From: DASUZB01 sp036377075
GTDB taxonomy: Bacteria > Actinomycetota > CALGFH01
Length of the DNA: 13,528 nucleotides
Reading direction: 5' to 3'
Assembly (NCBI GenBank): GCA_036377075.1
Contig: DASUZB010000091.1
Coordinates: forward strand, 1-13,528
The position numbers and the translations under genes are program-made. The notes beneath the pieces are model-generated. The model searched no databases and was not told the origin of the DNA. It saw only the letters and a program-made list of their open reading frames with translations. Every line of letters starts with the position of its first letter. Position 1 is the first letter of the stretch. Below are positions 1 to 6,268 of the stretch, one piece after another.

Positions 1-884
1 CCTGGCCAGGGCGCCGCCTCCTCCCGTGCCTGCCCGGCAGGGGGCGGCTCGGCTGGTCGGGCCGGCCCCGGACCCGGCGGCGCGCCTGCCGGCGCCGGCC
101 GGAACGCGAGGCCCGGCAGGGCGACCGGCTCGACGACCTCGTCCAGCAGCCGGCCGAGCAGTCCTCCCGCGCCGGGCGGGGATGGGGCTGCCGGCGCCAG
201 GGCGCGCTCCGTCGGGGGCGGGAAGCGCGGCGCGGGCGGCGGCTGGCCCCGGTGGCCCCGCTCGCCGGCGCCGAGGTCGTCCGCGCCGTTCCCGGCGGCC
301 GCCGGCGGAGCCGGGCGCCAGGGCTCGGTCGCGCGCGCCTGCCGCCTGGGCGGGGCGGGCGCAGACGGTGGTGGAGCGGTCCAGGAAGCCTGCGGCCAGC
401 CTGGCGGGCGCGACGCAGCGCCGAAGCGTCCGTCACGGTGCCCGCCCACGCCCTGGTCACGCGGCGGCGGCACCTTCCCGGGCGGTCCGGGCAGCTCGCT
501 CAGCGGGACCGCCGGCCGGGACGGGGTCACGCCGGCACCCCGGGGCGCCGTGGCGGCCCGCGGCCCCGCATCGCCGGGCGCCGGCTGGGGGACCGTCGGC
601 GGCGCGCCGCTCGGAGGGGGGTTGGGCCCCGGAGGGGCAGGGGGCTGCGGGTGCACCGCGGGTGCGGGCGCCGGGGGAAGCCCGTCGGCCGGCACCGCCG
701 GCGGTCTCCATACCCGCCGGCTCAGGTTCGCGTGCCACGCCAGGGCCGCGGCGGGGCGCTCGGTCATGCGCTCCCAGCGCCCGACCTGTTCGAGCAGGAG
801 CGACTGGACCGTGCGCAGCGCGGGCGGAAGCCAGCGCTGCCGCTCGCCGACGCCGCGCGGCAGGTCCGGTGCGGCCGTAGGCAC
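1..884 (-). CDS. Pro/Ala-rich eCIS operon protein of unknown function (3' end outside window)
   Basis: The frame stays open from a GTG at 884 to the window edge (294 codons, no stop), so the C-terminus is missing. I do not recognise the family. The first ~60 residues look folded and helical (RTVQSLLLEQVGRWERM, then ALAWHANLSRRVW). The rest is mostly low-complexity Pro/Ala/Gly-rich sequence, with a later hydrophobic, probably helical patch (GGLLGRLLDEVVEPVALPGL). There is no signal peptide or membrane segment. The GTG at 884 is preferred because GGGAGG lies 9 nt upstream; an alternative GTG at 893 overlaps the previous stop as GTGA but has no spacing from that ribosome site. It follows the DUF6760 frame directly, so it is probably co-translated with the tail genes. 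In tailed phages this position after the tail chaperones often holds the tape measure, but nothing in this sequence shows that role. Confidence 0.6.
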   Translation of the reverse strand, partial: MPTAAPDLPRGVGERQRWLPPALRTVQSLLLEQVGRWERMTERPAAALAWHANLSRRVWRPPAVPADGLPPAPAPAVHPQPPAPPGPNPPPSGAPPTVPQPAPGDAGPRAATAPRGAGVTPSRPAVPLSELPGPPGKVPPPRDQGVGGHRDGRFGAASRPPGWPQASWTAPPPSAPAPPRRQARATEPWRPAPPAAAGNGADDLGAGERGHRGQPPPAPRFPPPTERALAPAAPSPPGAGGLLGRLLDEVVEPVALPGLAFRPAPAGAPPGPGPARPAEPPPAGQAREEAAPWP

Positions 885-889
885 GCGCC

Positions 890-1051
890 TCACCCTCCCG
901 GCGCGCCGGCGAGGAGCCGCTCGATCTCGTGGACCCAGCGCCGCCGCTCGGCATGGTCGAGCCGCACGATCTGGTCGTACGGCCAGTGGAAGTGGAGGGC
1001 GATGATGGCTACCTCCTCGTGGAGCTGGTCGAGGGGGTAGCCGACAATTCC
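890..1051 (-). CDS. DUF6760 protein, probably the -1 frameshift extension of the tail chaperone
   Basis: This 53-codon frame reads G-I-V-G-YPLDQLHEEVAIIALHFHW and then DQIVRLDHAERRRWVHEIERLL, recognised as the small DUF6760 protein found in eCIS loci next to the tube genes. The conserved part starts at the tyrosine or just before it, yet no ATG, GTG or TTG in this frame occurs near it. The nearest conceivable starts are a rare ATT at 1048, which has no properly spaced ribosome site, or CTG codons further upstream. The frame lies -1 relative to the chaperone gene, which it overlaps by 43 nt, and it begins at the shift point of a slippery heptamer. Read through that shift, it is the last 53 residues of a 173-residue fusion. 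The FHW...I..L...E...W pattern resembles the T/E'-type extensions of phage tail-assembly chaperones. The family call is firm; the mode of translation is inferred. Confidence 0.78.
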   Translation of the reverse strand, partial: GIVGYPLDQLHEEVAIIALHFHWPYDQIVRLDHAERRRWVHEIERLLAGAPGG

Positions 1052-1057
1052 CCCGGG
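1007..1057 (-). promoter_or_regulatory. Candidate programmed -1 ribosomal frameshift signal
   Basis: On the minus strand the chaperone codons CGC CCG GGG contain the heptamer C CCG GGG (1057-1051), which fits the canonical X XXY YYZ slippery pattern. An 8-nt spacer (1050-1043) follows. Then comes a stem-loop at 1042-1007: outer arms GGCTACC/GGTAGCC (7 bp), a single C/A mismatch, inner arms CCTCG/CGAGG (5 bp) and a 10-nt loop. The zero-frame stop TAG (1011-1009) sits in the 3' arm. Slipping back one base after GGG (codon 120) joins the chaperone in frame to DUF6760. The geometry matches known -1 frameshift sites, but frameshifting itself is not demonstrated. Confidence 0.62.
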
Positions 1058-1410
1058 CGATCGGGCTCCACCGTGAAGGCCTGCTCGCAGTGCGGGCAGA
1101 CGACCTCGACCGACGTGCTGCCGCCGTTGACGCGGTTGTAGAGGCCCTGGAGGTAGGCCAGGTCGGAGGCGAAGAGGCCCTCGATGACCTTGGGGTTCAC
1201 CGCCTGGAGGTGGCCGAGGCGGACGACCACCCTGGACAGCAGGATGACCACCAGGTAGGCCGGGTTGGCCTGCACCCGCGGGTCCTTCAGCGGCAGGATC
1301 TCGTCGGCGGCCGTCGCCAGGCGCATCCGCCCCTCCCGGTGGACCTCCCCGCCGGCGTCCACGAAGCCCGTCGGCAGGACGAAGGGGAACTCGGTCTCGG
1401 GCGCGCTCAC
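1009..1410 (-). CDS. Tail-assembly-chaperone-like eCIS protein (P2 gpE / lambda gpG analogue)
   Basis: A 133-residue protein encoded directly after the tube gene. The core (about residues 12-95: LPTGFVDAGGEVHREGRMR, then LPLKDPRVQANPAYL, then VNPKVIEGLFASDLAYLQ) resembles short phage tail-assembly proteins: a small beta-start, then helices, with a 'VIEGL...DL..LQ..Y' end. A CxxC pair (VCPHC, residues 105-108) follows, which might bind metal or be a zinc-ribbon remnant. Such chaperones coat the tape measure while the tube assembles. The start is a GTG at 1410 overlapping the tube stop as GTGA, indicating translational coupling. The last 13 residues (ELSATPSTSSTRR) are low-complexity and lie beyond the slippery site, so they occur only in the unshifted product. 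The phage-tail family is fairly sure; the exact chaperone role is inferred from position and the frameshift architecture. Confidence 0.75.
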   Translation of the reverse strand: MSAPETEFPFVLPTGFVDAGGEVHREGRMRLATAADEILPLKDPRVQANPAYLVVILLSRVVVRLGHLQAVNPKVIEGLFASDLAYLQGLYNRVNGGSTSVEVVCPHCEQAFTVEPDRPGELSATPSTSSTRR

Positions 1411-1832
1411 GCCTGCTCCACCCGCTCACAGCTGATGGTCAGCGTGTGGAGGGCCACGGCGTTGGCGGTGGCGTCGAAGTCGGGGCCGTCCCAGACGCTG
1501 GGCCAGGCCTGGAAGAAGTTCCAGCGGACCTTCTCCTGGCCGTCGTCGCCGAGCAGGACGATCGAGCCGTTCTTGCGCTCGATGTGCCCGTCGACGGCAG
1601 CCCTGTGCCACCGGTAGAGCTGGAGGTCGTCGGTCACGCCCCACCGCAGCGTGATGTCGGGGTAAGTGACCCGTCCGGGCAGCTTGCGCACGGTCGGTGC
1701 GTCGCCGCCCTCGCGGTACTCGATGGGCTCGACCCGGGATCCGAAGCCGCTGACCTGCGAGAAGCTGCCCTGGGCAATGCCGTCGATCTCCAGGATGAAC
1801 CTGAACCCGGTGTAGGGATCGATCCGTGCCAT
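1407..1832 (-). CDS. Inner tube protein of the contractile injection system (T4 gp19 family)
   Basis: A 141-residue protein of the usual size for gp19/Pvc1-type tube subunits, which stack as hexamers to form the rigid inner tube driven out on sheath contraction. Typical features are the N-terminal TGFRFILEIDGI strand, SFSQVSGFGSRVEPIEYREG (the 'F..V.G...E...Y.EG' tube signature), KLPGRVTYPDITL, and a C-terminal ALHTLTISCERVE strand. The ATG at 1832 is preceded by AAGGGAG at good spacing. Longer upstream readings of this frame run into the sheath gene and do not look like protein. The gene begins 26 nt after the sheath stop and its own stop overlaps the next GTG. Only one tube gene is present here; many eCIS carry two or more, so another may lie outside the window. 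Confidence 0.95.
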   Translation of the reverse strand: MARIDPYTGFRFILEIDGIAQGSFSQVSGFGSRVEPIEYREGGDAPTVRKLPGRVTYPDITLRWGVTDDLQLYRWHRAAVDGHIERKNGSIVLLGDDGQEKVRWNFFQAWPSVWDGPDFDATANAVALHTLTISCERVEQA

Positions 1833-1858
1833 GCGGCCTGCTCCCTTCGGCTGGGCGC

Positions 1859-3025
1859 TCAGGCGCCAGTGAGCTGTTCGATCCTGAAGATCACGAACTC
1901 GGCCGGCTTGACGATCGCCACGCCGACCTCGGTGACCACCTGCCCGAGCTCGCGGACGTCGGCAGGGTTGGTGGTGGCGTCGCACCTGACGTAGTAGGCC
2001 TGGGCGGGCGTGTCGCCGAAGAGGGCGCCGGCGCGCCACTGCCCGAGCAGGAAGTCGCCCACGTTGCGGGTGATGCGCTGCCACAGCCCCGGACTGTTGG
2101 GCTCGAACACCACCCAGCTCGTGCCCTCCATGACCGACTCGCGGAGGAAGTTGAAGAACCGCCGCGTGCTGAGGTAGCGGAACTCCGCGGCGTTCTGGTC
2201 GGCCAAGGTGCGCGCGCCCCAGACGGTGATGGTCCCGTTGAAGGAGCGGATGGCGTTGATGCCCTCGGGGTTGAGCTGGTCCTGGTGGCTGGGGCTGAGC
2301 AGGCGGCTGACGCCCAGGGCGCCGATGACGGCCTCGTTGGCGGGCGCCTTGAACACGCCCCTGGTGGCGTCGGTGCGCGCGTAGATGCCGGCGACGTGCC
2401 CGGACGGCGGCAGGTCGGCCAGCGCGTTGGTGACCGGGTCGTACACCGTGATCCAGGGGTAGTACAAGGCGGCGTAGCTACCCGCGGCGCTGCGGCCGAC
2501 CGGGCGGATCTTGCTCACGTCCAGGGCGTCGGGCAGGGCGCCGTCGAGGACCGCCACCCGGTCCTTCATCTTGGCGCAGTGCGCGATCAGCTTGTCGTGC
2601 TGCGTCGCGGTGACCGCGCCCGGCATGGCGACGATGGCGATGTCGTCGATCGCCTCGAAGGCCTCCAAGGCGGTGGCCGGGTCGTTCAGGTCGTCGTCCT
2701 TGGCGGCCCGCTGTACCCAGCAGGCGCTCCCGCCGTTGTTGAAGAAGCCGTAGACGGCGTGGGCCAGGATGCGGTTGCCGCTGTGGAAGTCGCCGAACCG
2801 TGTCCGGAACTCCTCCCAGGTCGTGACGAGCTGGGGCGCTCCGGCCTTGGCCACCGTGTAGCGGTCGTCGGCCCCCGATCCCGTCCGCCCGGGCTTCAGC
2901 GGCATCGGGACGTCGTCGGGGACGACGCCGACGAAGCCGGCCGTGCTGGTACCAACCCCAGGGATCGGCCGCGCGCTCGGCGGCACCTCCTCGACGTAGA
3001 CGCCTGGTGACAGGTAGGTCGGCAT
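1859..3025 (-). CDS. Contractile tail sheath protein
   Basis: A 388-residue sheath subunit, compact compared with T4 gp18 and typical of eCIS sheaths. The N-terminus YLSPGVYVEEVPPSARPI and GVGTSTAGFVGV is the sheath signature. The C-terminal ~45 residues, AYYVRCDATTNP, LGQVVTEVGVAIVKPAEFV and IFRIEQ, form the conserved strand-exchange domain that links neighbouring subunits. Sheath polymers surround the tube and contract on firing. The ATG at 3025 has a strong GAGGAGG ribosome site 6-12 nt upstream. The gene starts 27 nt after the DUF4255 stop and ends 26 nt before the tube. No truncation or frameshift is seen. A Trp-Ala-Arg-Thr-Leu stretch (VWGARTLADQNAAEFRYLS) just before the C-terminal domain is also characteristic. 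Confidence 0.97.
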   Translation of the reverse strand: MPTYLSPGVYVEEVPPSARPIPGVGTSTAGFVGVVPDDVPMPLKPGRTGSGADDRYTVAKAGAPQLVTTWEEFRTRFGDFHSGNRILAHAVYGFFNNGGSACWVQRAAKDDDLNDPATALEAFEAIDDIAIVAMPGAVTATQHDKLIAHCAKMKDRVAVLDGALPDALDVSKIRPVGRSAAGSYAALYYPWITVYDPVTNALADLPPSGHVAGIYARTDATRGVFKAPANEAVIGALGVSRLLSPSHQDQLNPEGINAIRSFNGTITVWGARTLADQNAAEFRYLSTRRFFNFLRESVMEGTSWVVFEPNSPGLWQRITRNVGDFLLGQWRAGALFGDTPAQAYYVRCDATTNPADVRELGQVVTEVGVAIVKPAEFVIFRIEQLTGA

Positions 3026-3052
3026 GCCTCGTCCTCCTCGGCTGTGGAAGGG

Positions 3053-3880
3053 TCAGGGCGAGAGGCTGATGTCGTAGCCGGTCGGGGCGGTGGCGGGCAC
3101 GACGACGGGCGTGTCGGTGGTGGCAAGGCCGGCGGCGCTGGTGCGCAGGGTGTGGCTGCCGGCGGTTAGCCCGGACAGGCGGAACCGTCCCTGCGCGTCC
3201 GCCACCGCCGCCAGGCCGGTGTCCGTGACCACGACCCGTGCCCCGGCGACCGGCGTGAGCGTGTCGGCGCGCCTGACCGTCCCGGCGACGTGGAAGCCGG
3301 GCTCGTCTGGCGGCAGGCGGAGCTCGGCGGTTACCACCGGCGGGCCTTCGGGCTGCTCCAGGCCGAGCTCCATGCCGATCGTCACCGACAGGTCGAGCGC
3401 CGGCCTCGGCGGGATGCCCAGCGCGCTCCAGAACTCACCGACGTCCCTGGCGCCGTCGGGCCGCGCGACCAAGGTGGGCGGCGGGACCTGCTGGCCGGCC
3501 AGGTCGCCCTGCAGGAAACCGGCGGGGACCACGGGGAAGCGGCGCAGCCAGACCAGGGCCAGCCCGAGCAGCCGGTGCTCGCTGCTGACCTTGTCCGCCG
3601 CCGCGGCGGCCTCCGACCAGGCCGTGACCAGGTAGGTGCAGCGGACCCGCAGGGGTGGCTGACGCCGGACGAACCCGTTGCCCGACCGCTCCACGATCGG
3701 CGCCGGGTCCCGCAGCTCGACGTTCTCCTGGATCTGGTGGAGGAACAGGTTCAGGGTGGCTTGGCCAGGGGCGTAGCTCTTGCCGGGGGTCTCGAAGGCC
3801 ACCTCGGAGTCGCGCAGGGCCTGCGGCGCGGCCGCGTCGTGGAGCACCGCCCGCAGGGTCCGGTCGAGGTCATCGAACAT
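3053..3880 (-). CDS. DUF4255 / Pvc16-like tail terminator with C-terminal carboxypeptidase-regulatory-like domain
   Basis: 275 residues. The N-terminal ~175 residues (MFDDLDRTLRAVL, TLNLFLHQIQENVELR, PPLRVRCTYLVTAWS, EHRLLGLALVWLRRFPVVP) are a DUF4255 domain, the Pvc16 family thought to cap the distal end of the sheath and tube. After a short linker, residues ~196-273 form a separate beta-sandwich of the carboxypeptidase regulatory-like type (HVAGTVRRADTLTPVAGARVVV, then DAQGRFRLSGLTAGSHTLR). This extension is absent from the basic DUF4255 domain and could decorate the particle end or dock it. The ATG at 3880 follows GGGGCGAG, and the start overlaps the ATPase end by 11 nt. A longer upstream reading of this frame would overlap the ATPase gene and is not supported. 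Confidence 0.9.
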   Translation of the reverse strand: MFDDLDRTLRAVLHDAAAPQALRDSEVAFETPGKSYAPGQATLNLFLHQIQENVELRDPAPIVERSGNGFVRRQPPLRVRCTYLVTAWSEAAAAADKVSSEHRLLGLALVWLRRFPVVPAGFLQGDLAGQQVPPPTLVARPDGARDVGEFWSALGIPPRPALDLSVTIGMELGLEQPEGPPVVTAELRLPPDEPGFHVAGTVRRADTLTPVAGARVVVTDTGLAAVADAQGRFRLSGLTAGSHTLRTSAAGLATTDTPVVVPATAPTGYDISLSP

Positions 3881-6071
3881 GCGCTCGCCCCGGTTCACGG
3901 CGGGTCCGGGGTTGGGCGCCACCGGCCGGCCCGCGAGGCACGAACGCCGCCGCGGGTGGGTCGAGCGCCGCCGGTGGCGTCCGGCCAAGCTTCTGGTACT
4001 CGCGGCGCGCCGCGTGCAGCAGGTGCGCCATGCCGACCGCGTCGCCGGCCTCGGCGGCCAGGAACGCGGCCGCCAGCGCGATGTTGCGGATGCTGCCCCC
4101 GCTGACATTCAGTTCCCGGGCCAGCAGGTCCAGGTCGAGGTCGTCGGCCAGCGGCGTCCGTGGCGGCCAGACGCCCGCCCAGATCCGGCGGCGGCTGGCC
4201 TCGTCGGGGAACGGGAAGTGGACGGTGAAGGCGAGCCGGCGCGCGAACGCGTCGTCGAGGTTGTCCCGCCGGTTCGTGGCCAGGATGGCCAGACCGTCGT
4301 ACTCCTCCATCTTCTGCAGCAGGTAGGCGACCTCGACGTTGGCGTAGCGGTCGTGGGCGTCGTGGACCTCGGAGCGCCTGCCGAACAGGGCGTCAGCCTC
4401 GTCGAAGAAGAGGATCGCGTTGGCGTCCTCGGCCGCGGTGAAGACGCGGTCGAGGTTCTTCTCGGTCTCGCCGACGTACTTGCTCACCACGCGAGACAGG
4501 TCGATCCGGTAGAGGTCCAGGCCGAGCTCGCCGGCGACGATCTCGGCGCCCATCGTCTTGCCCGTCCCGGAGGGGCCGGTGAACAGGACGCTGACCGCAC
4601 GGCCGAGTGCCGACCGGCCGGCGAAGCCCCACTCGTCCAGCACCCGCTCGCGATGGGCAACTCGCCAGCACAGCTCCCGGAGCTGCTGCAGCTCGTCCTC
4701 GGGCAGCACCAGGTCGTCGAAGGCGGCCATGGGCTGGTGCTTGACCGCGAGCGCGGCCAGGCCGTGGCCAGCCTGGGCCCTGGCCGCGGCCATCAGGTCG
4801 GGCAACCCGGGCCCGCCCCCCGCCCGCAGGCTGGCCGCCACCGTCGCCGACCGCGCGGCGTCGGCGATCTGGCGCGAGGTCAAGCGGAAGCGGCTGGCCA
4901 GGACGTCGAGGTCGGACCGGCGCAGGGCGACACCGTCGGCCGCGGCGGCGTCCCGCCAGCGCCTGCGGCGCTCGGCGAACCCGTGGACCGGGAAGTCGAC
5001 GGTGACGATCCCGAGCGGGCCGGTCGCGGCCGGCGTCCACGGTCGGGTCCCGCTCAGCACGGCGACCCCGGCGTGGCGCGCCAGCTCCGCGAGCAGCAGG
5101 TCGAGCGCCGGCTGGGCCGCTTCGGCGCGCAGCTCGTCCATGCCCTCGAGGTACAGAAGGGCGTCCCGGTACCACGCCTCCCGGAAGGCCAGCCGCAGGA
5201 TCTCCGCCACGTCGGCGCCGGCGGCGAGCGCCTCGCCGAGCCGGGCGACCAGCATGCTCGCCCCGCTGACGGCGGCGAGCGTCTCGGCCGCGCGGCGCCT
5301 GCCCGTACCGGCCCGTCCGCGGAAGTACAGCCGCAGCGGCTCCCCACGCCGCCAGGCCTGCGCGCAGGCCGCTGGAAGCGCCCGCCGGCGGTCGGCGGGC
5401 AGGGACAGCTCGTCGGCCTCGCAGGCCTGGAGCAGCTGCGCGAAGGGCGCCAGGCGGCCATCCAGGCCGGGCTCCCCGAGCAGCCAGCGGACGACCTGGT
5501 CGTCGACCTTGAGGTAGCGGGCGAGCAGCGGCGGCTCCACCTCCTGCGGGTCGGCGACCAGGTGGAGGAGCCCTCGCCGCAGCAGCGGCGCCGCCGGGGC
5601 GAAGTGCGCCCGCCTGGCCAGTTTGTCGCCCGCGGTCGAGCAGAGCAGGTTGAGGGCCAGGTCGACGGTGGGGCGGCGCTTGGTCACGTCGTCCTGCAGG
5701 AAGCCGTAGACCCGCTCGTAGCGCAGGTCCAGCTCTGGCGCGAGCGCGACCAGGAGCAGGTCGGCGTCGAAGCTGCCCAGGCCGAAGGCGTCCCGCAGCC
5801 AGCCGAGCTGCGTCGACGCTGGCGTCGCCTCCGCATCGGGCTTGGCGGGCTGGTGGAGGTGGGAGGTTCCCGGGTCGCGTTGCAGCAGGCGCAAGACCTC
5901 GTCATGGTCGACGTAGACGCCCCGGAACCGCGCTGCGTTCCCGTCGAGGCCGTAGGCTGCGTCGACGGCCGCCGCGGCCCGCCCGAGGAGCACGTCGAGC
6001 CGTCGTAAGGCTGGAAGCAACGTCTCAGGCTGCAATGCAGGCGGTCCCGCCCGCTCCCCCGACCGTTGCAT
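3870..6071 (-). CDS. eCIS tandem AAA+ ATPase (Pvc15-like)
   Basis: 733 residues from the ATG at 6071, which has a GGGGGG tract 3-8 nt upstream. Earlier in-frame ATGs would run through the divergent intergenic region. The C-terminal AAA+ module is intact: Walker A GPSGTGKT (Lys505), Walker B ILFFDEAD (Asp557, Glu558), sensor 1 ILATNRRDNLD, an Arg-finger-like AFARRL, and a C-terminal lid. An N-terminal AAA-like module is degenerate: its P-loop reads GRAGTGRRR with Arg258 in place of the catalytic lysine, and its Walker B-like strand is LLYLEGMDEL. ATPases of this class are present in nearly all eCIS loci, where they are proposed to help particle assembly or cargo loading. It is the first gene of the minus-strand operon and overlaps the next gene by 11 nt. 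The C-terminal ~20 residues are Arg/Pro/Gly-rich and probably disordered. Confidence 0.95.
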   Translation of the reverse strand: MQRSGERAGPPALQPETLLPALRRLDVLLGRAAAAVDAAYGLDGNAARFRGVYVDHDEVLRLLQRDPGTSHLHQPAKPDAEATPASTQLGWLRDAFGLGSFDADLLLVALAPELDLRYERVYGFLQDDVTKRRPTVDLALNLLCSTAGDKLARRAHFAPAAPLLRRGLLHLVADPQEVEPPLLARYLKVDDQVVRWLLGEPGLDGRLAPFAQLLQACEADELSLPADRRRALPAACAQAWRRGEPLRLYFRGRAGTGRRRAAETLAAVSGASMLVARLGEALAAGADVAEILRLAFREAWYRDALLYLEGMDELRAEAAQPALDLLLAELARHAGVAVLSGTRPWTPAATGPLGIVTVDFPVHGFAERRRRWRDAAAADGVALRRSDLDVLASRFRLTSRQIADAARSATVAASLRAGGGPGLPDLMAAARAQAGHGLAALAVKHQPMAAFDDLVLPEDELQQLRELCWRVAHRERVLDEWGFAGRSALGRAVSVLFTGPSGTGKTMGAEIVAGELGLDLYRIDLSRVVSKYVGETEKNLDRVFTAAEDANAILFFDEADALFGRRSEVHDAHDRYANVEVAYLLQKMEEYDGLAILATNRRDNLDDAFARRLAFTVHFPFPDEASRRRIWAGVWPPRTPLADDLDLDLLARELNVSGGSIRNIALAAAFLAAEAGDAVGMAHLLHAARREYQKLGRTPPAALDPPAAAFVPRGPAGGAQPRTRREPGRAHVR

Positions 6072-6095
6072 GCGGCCCCCCACGGCGGCTGCTCC

Positions 6096-6113
6096 GAATC
6101 CTTTGAGGGATTC
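6096..6113. repeat. Short inverted repeat in the divergent intergenic region
   Basis: GAATCC and GGATTC (6 bp) flank a 6-nt loop. It lies 25-42 nt upstream of the ATPase ATG, inside the expected 5' leader. It could be an operator half-site pair or an mRNA hairpin; nothing identifies a cognate regulator. Confidence 0.35.
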
Positions 6114-6126
6114 AGCACATGGGTGG

Positions 6127-6156
6127 AGTATGAACGCTGTGCGTGGAGACGGTCCA
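6127..6156 (-). promoter_or_regulatory. Weak candidate promoter for the eCIS operon
   Basis: Reading the minus strand, TGGACC (6156-6151) and CATACT (6132-6127) are separated by 18 nt and resemble -35 and -10 elements. Transcription would begin about 50 nt before the ATPase ATG, just upstream of the short inverted repeat. The 197-nt gap between the divergent ATPase and DUF4157 genes must hold promoters for both. I see no convincing counterpart for the plus-strand gene. Confidence 0.28.
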
Positions 6157-6268
6157 GGCCGTCCCATGCTGCGTCGGTAAGGGAGCGAAGCCGGGGTCTG
6201 GCTTCCTCTGGGCAATGGTGTAGCTTGACCGGAAGATCCTTGTCGGTCGTGGAGCACCAGGAGCGCCC

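Noticed and set aside
61..880. Plus-strand frames of 150-284 codons in the first kilobase
   Set aside because: Arg/Pro/Ala-rich readings with no ribosome site. The minus-strand frame continues the operon, has a ribosome site and is open to the window edge.
890..1429. 179-codon frame from an ATG at 1429 as the true DUF6760 gene
   Set aside because: Everything before the conserved YPLDQ is Arg/Pro/Gly-rich out-of-frame sequence of the chaperone and tube genes, so the ATG at 1429 is not a plausible start.
1826..3010. 394-codon plus-strand frame opposite the sheath gene
   Set aside because: Val/Gly/Asp-rich antisense shadow; the sheath signature is unmistakable on the other strand.
3780..6008. 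742-codon plus-strand frame opposite the AAA+ ATPase
   Set aside because: Shadow of the ATPase. All Walker and sensor motifs are on the minus strand.
6072..6257. Longer ATPase start at 6257
   Set aside because: The extra 62 residues do not look like the family and would occupy the divergent promoter region. The ATG at 6071 is better placed.
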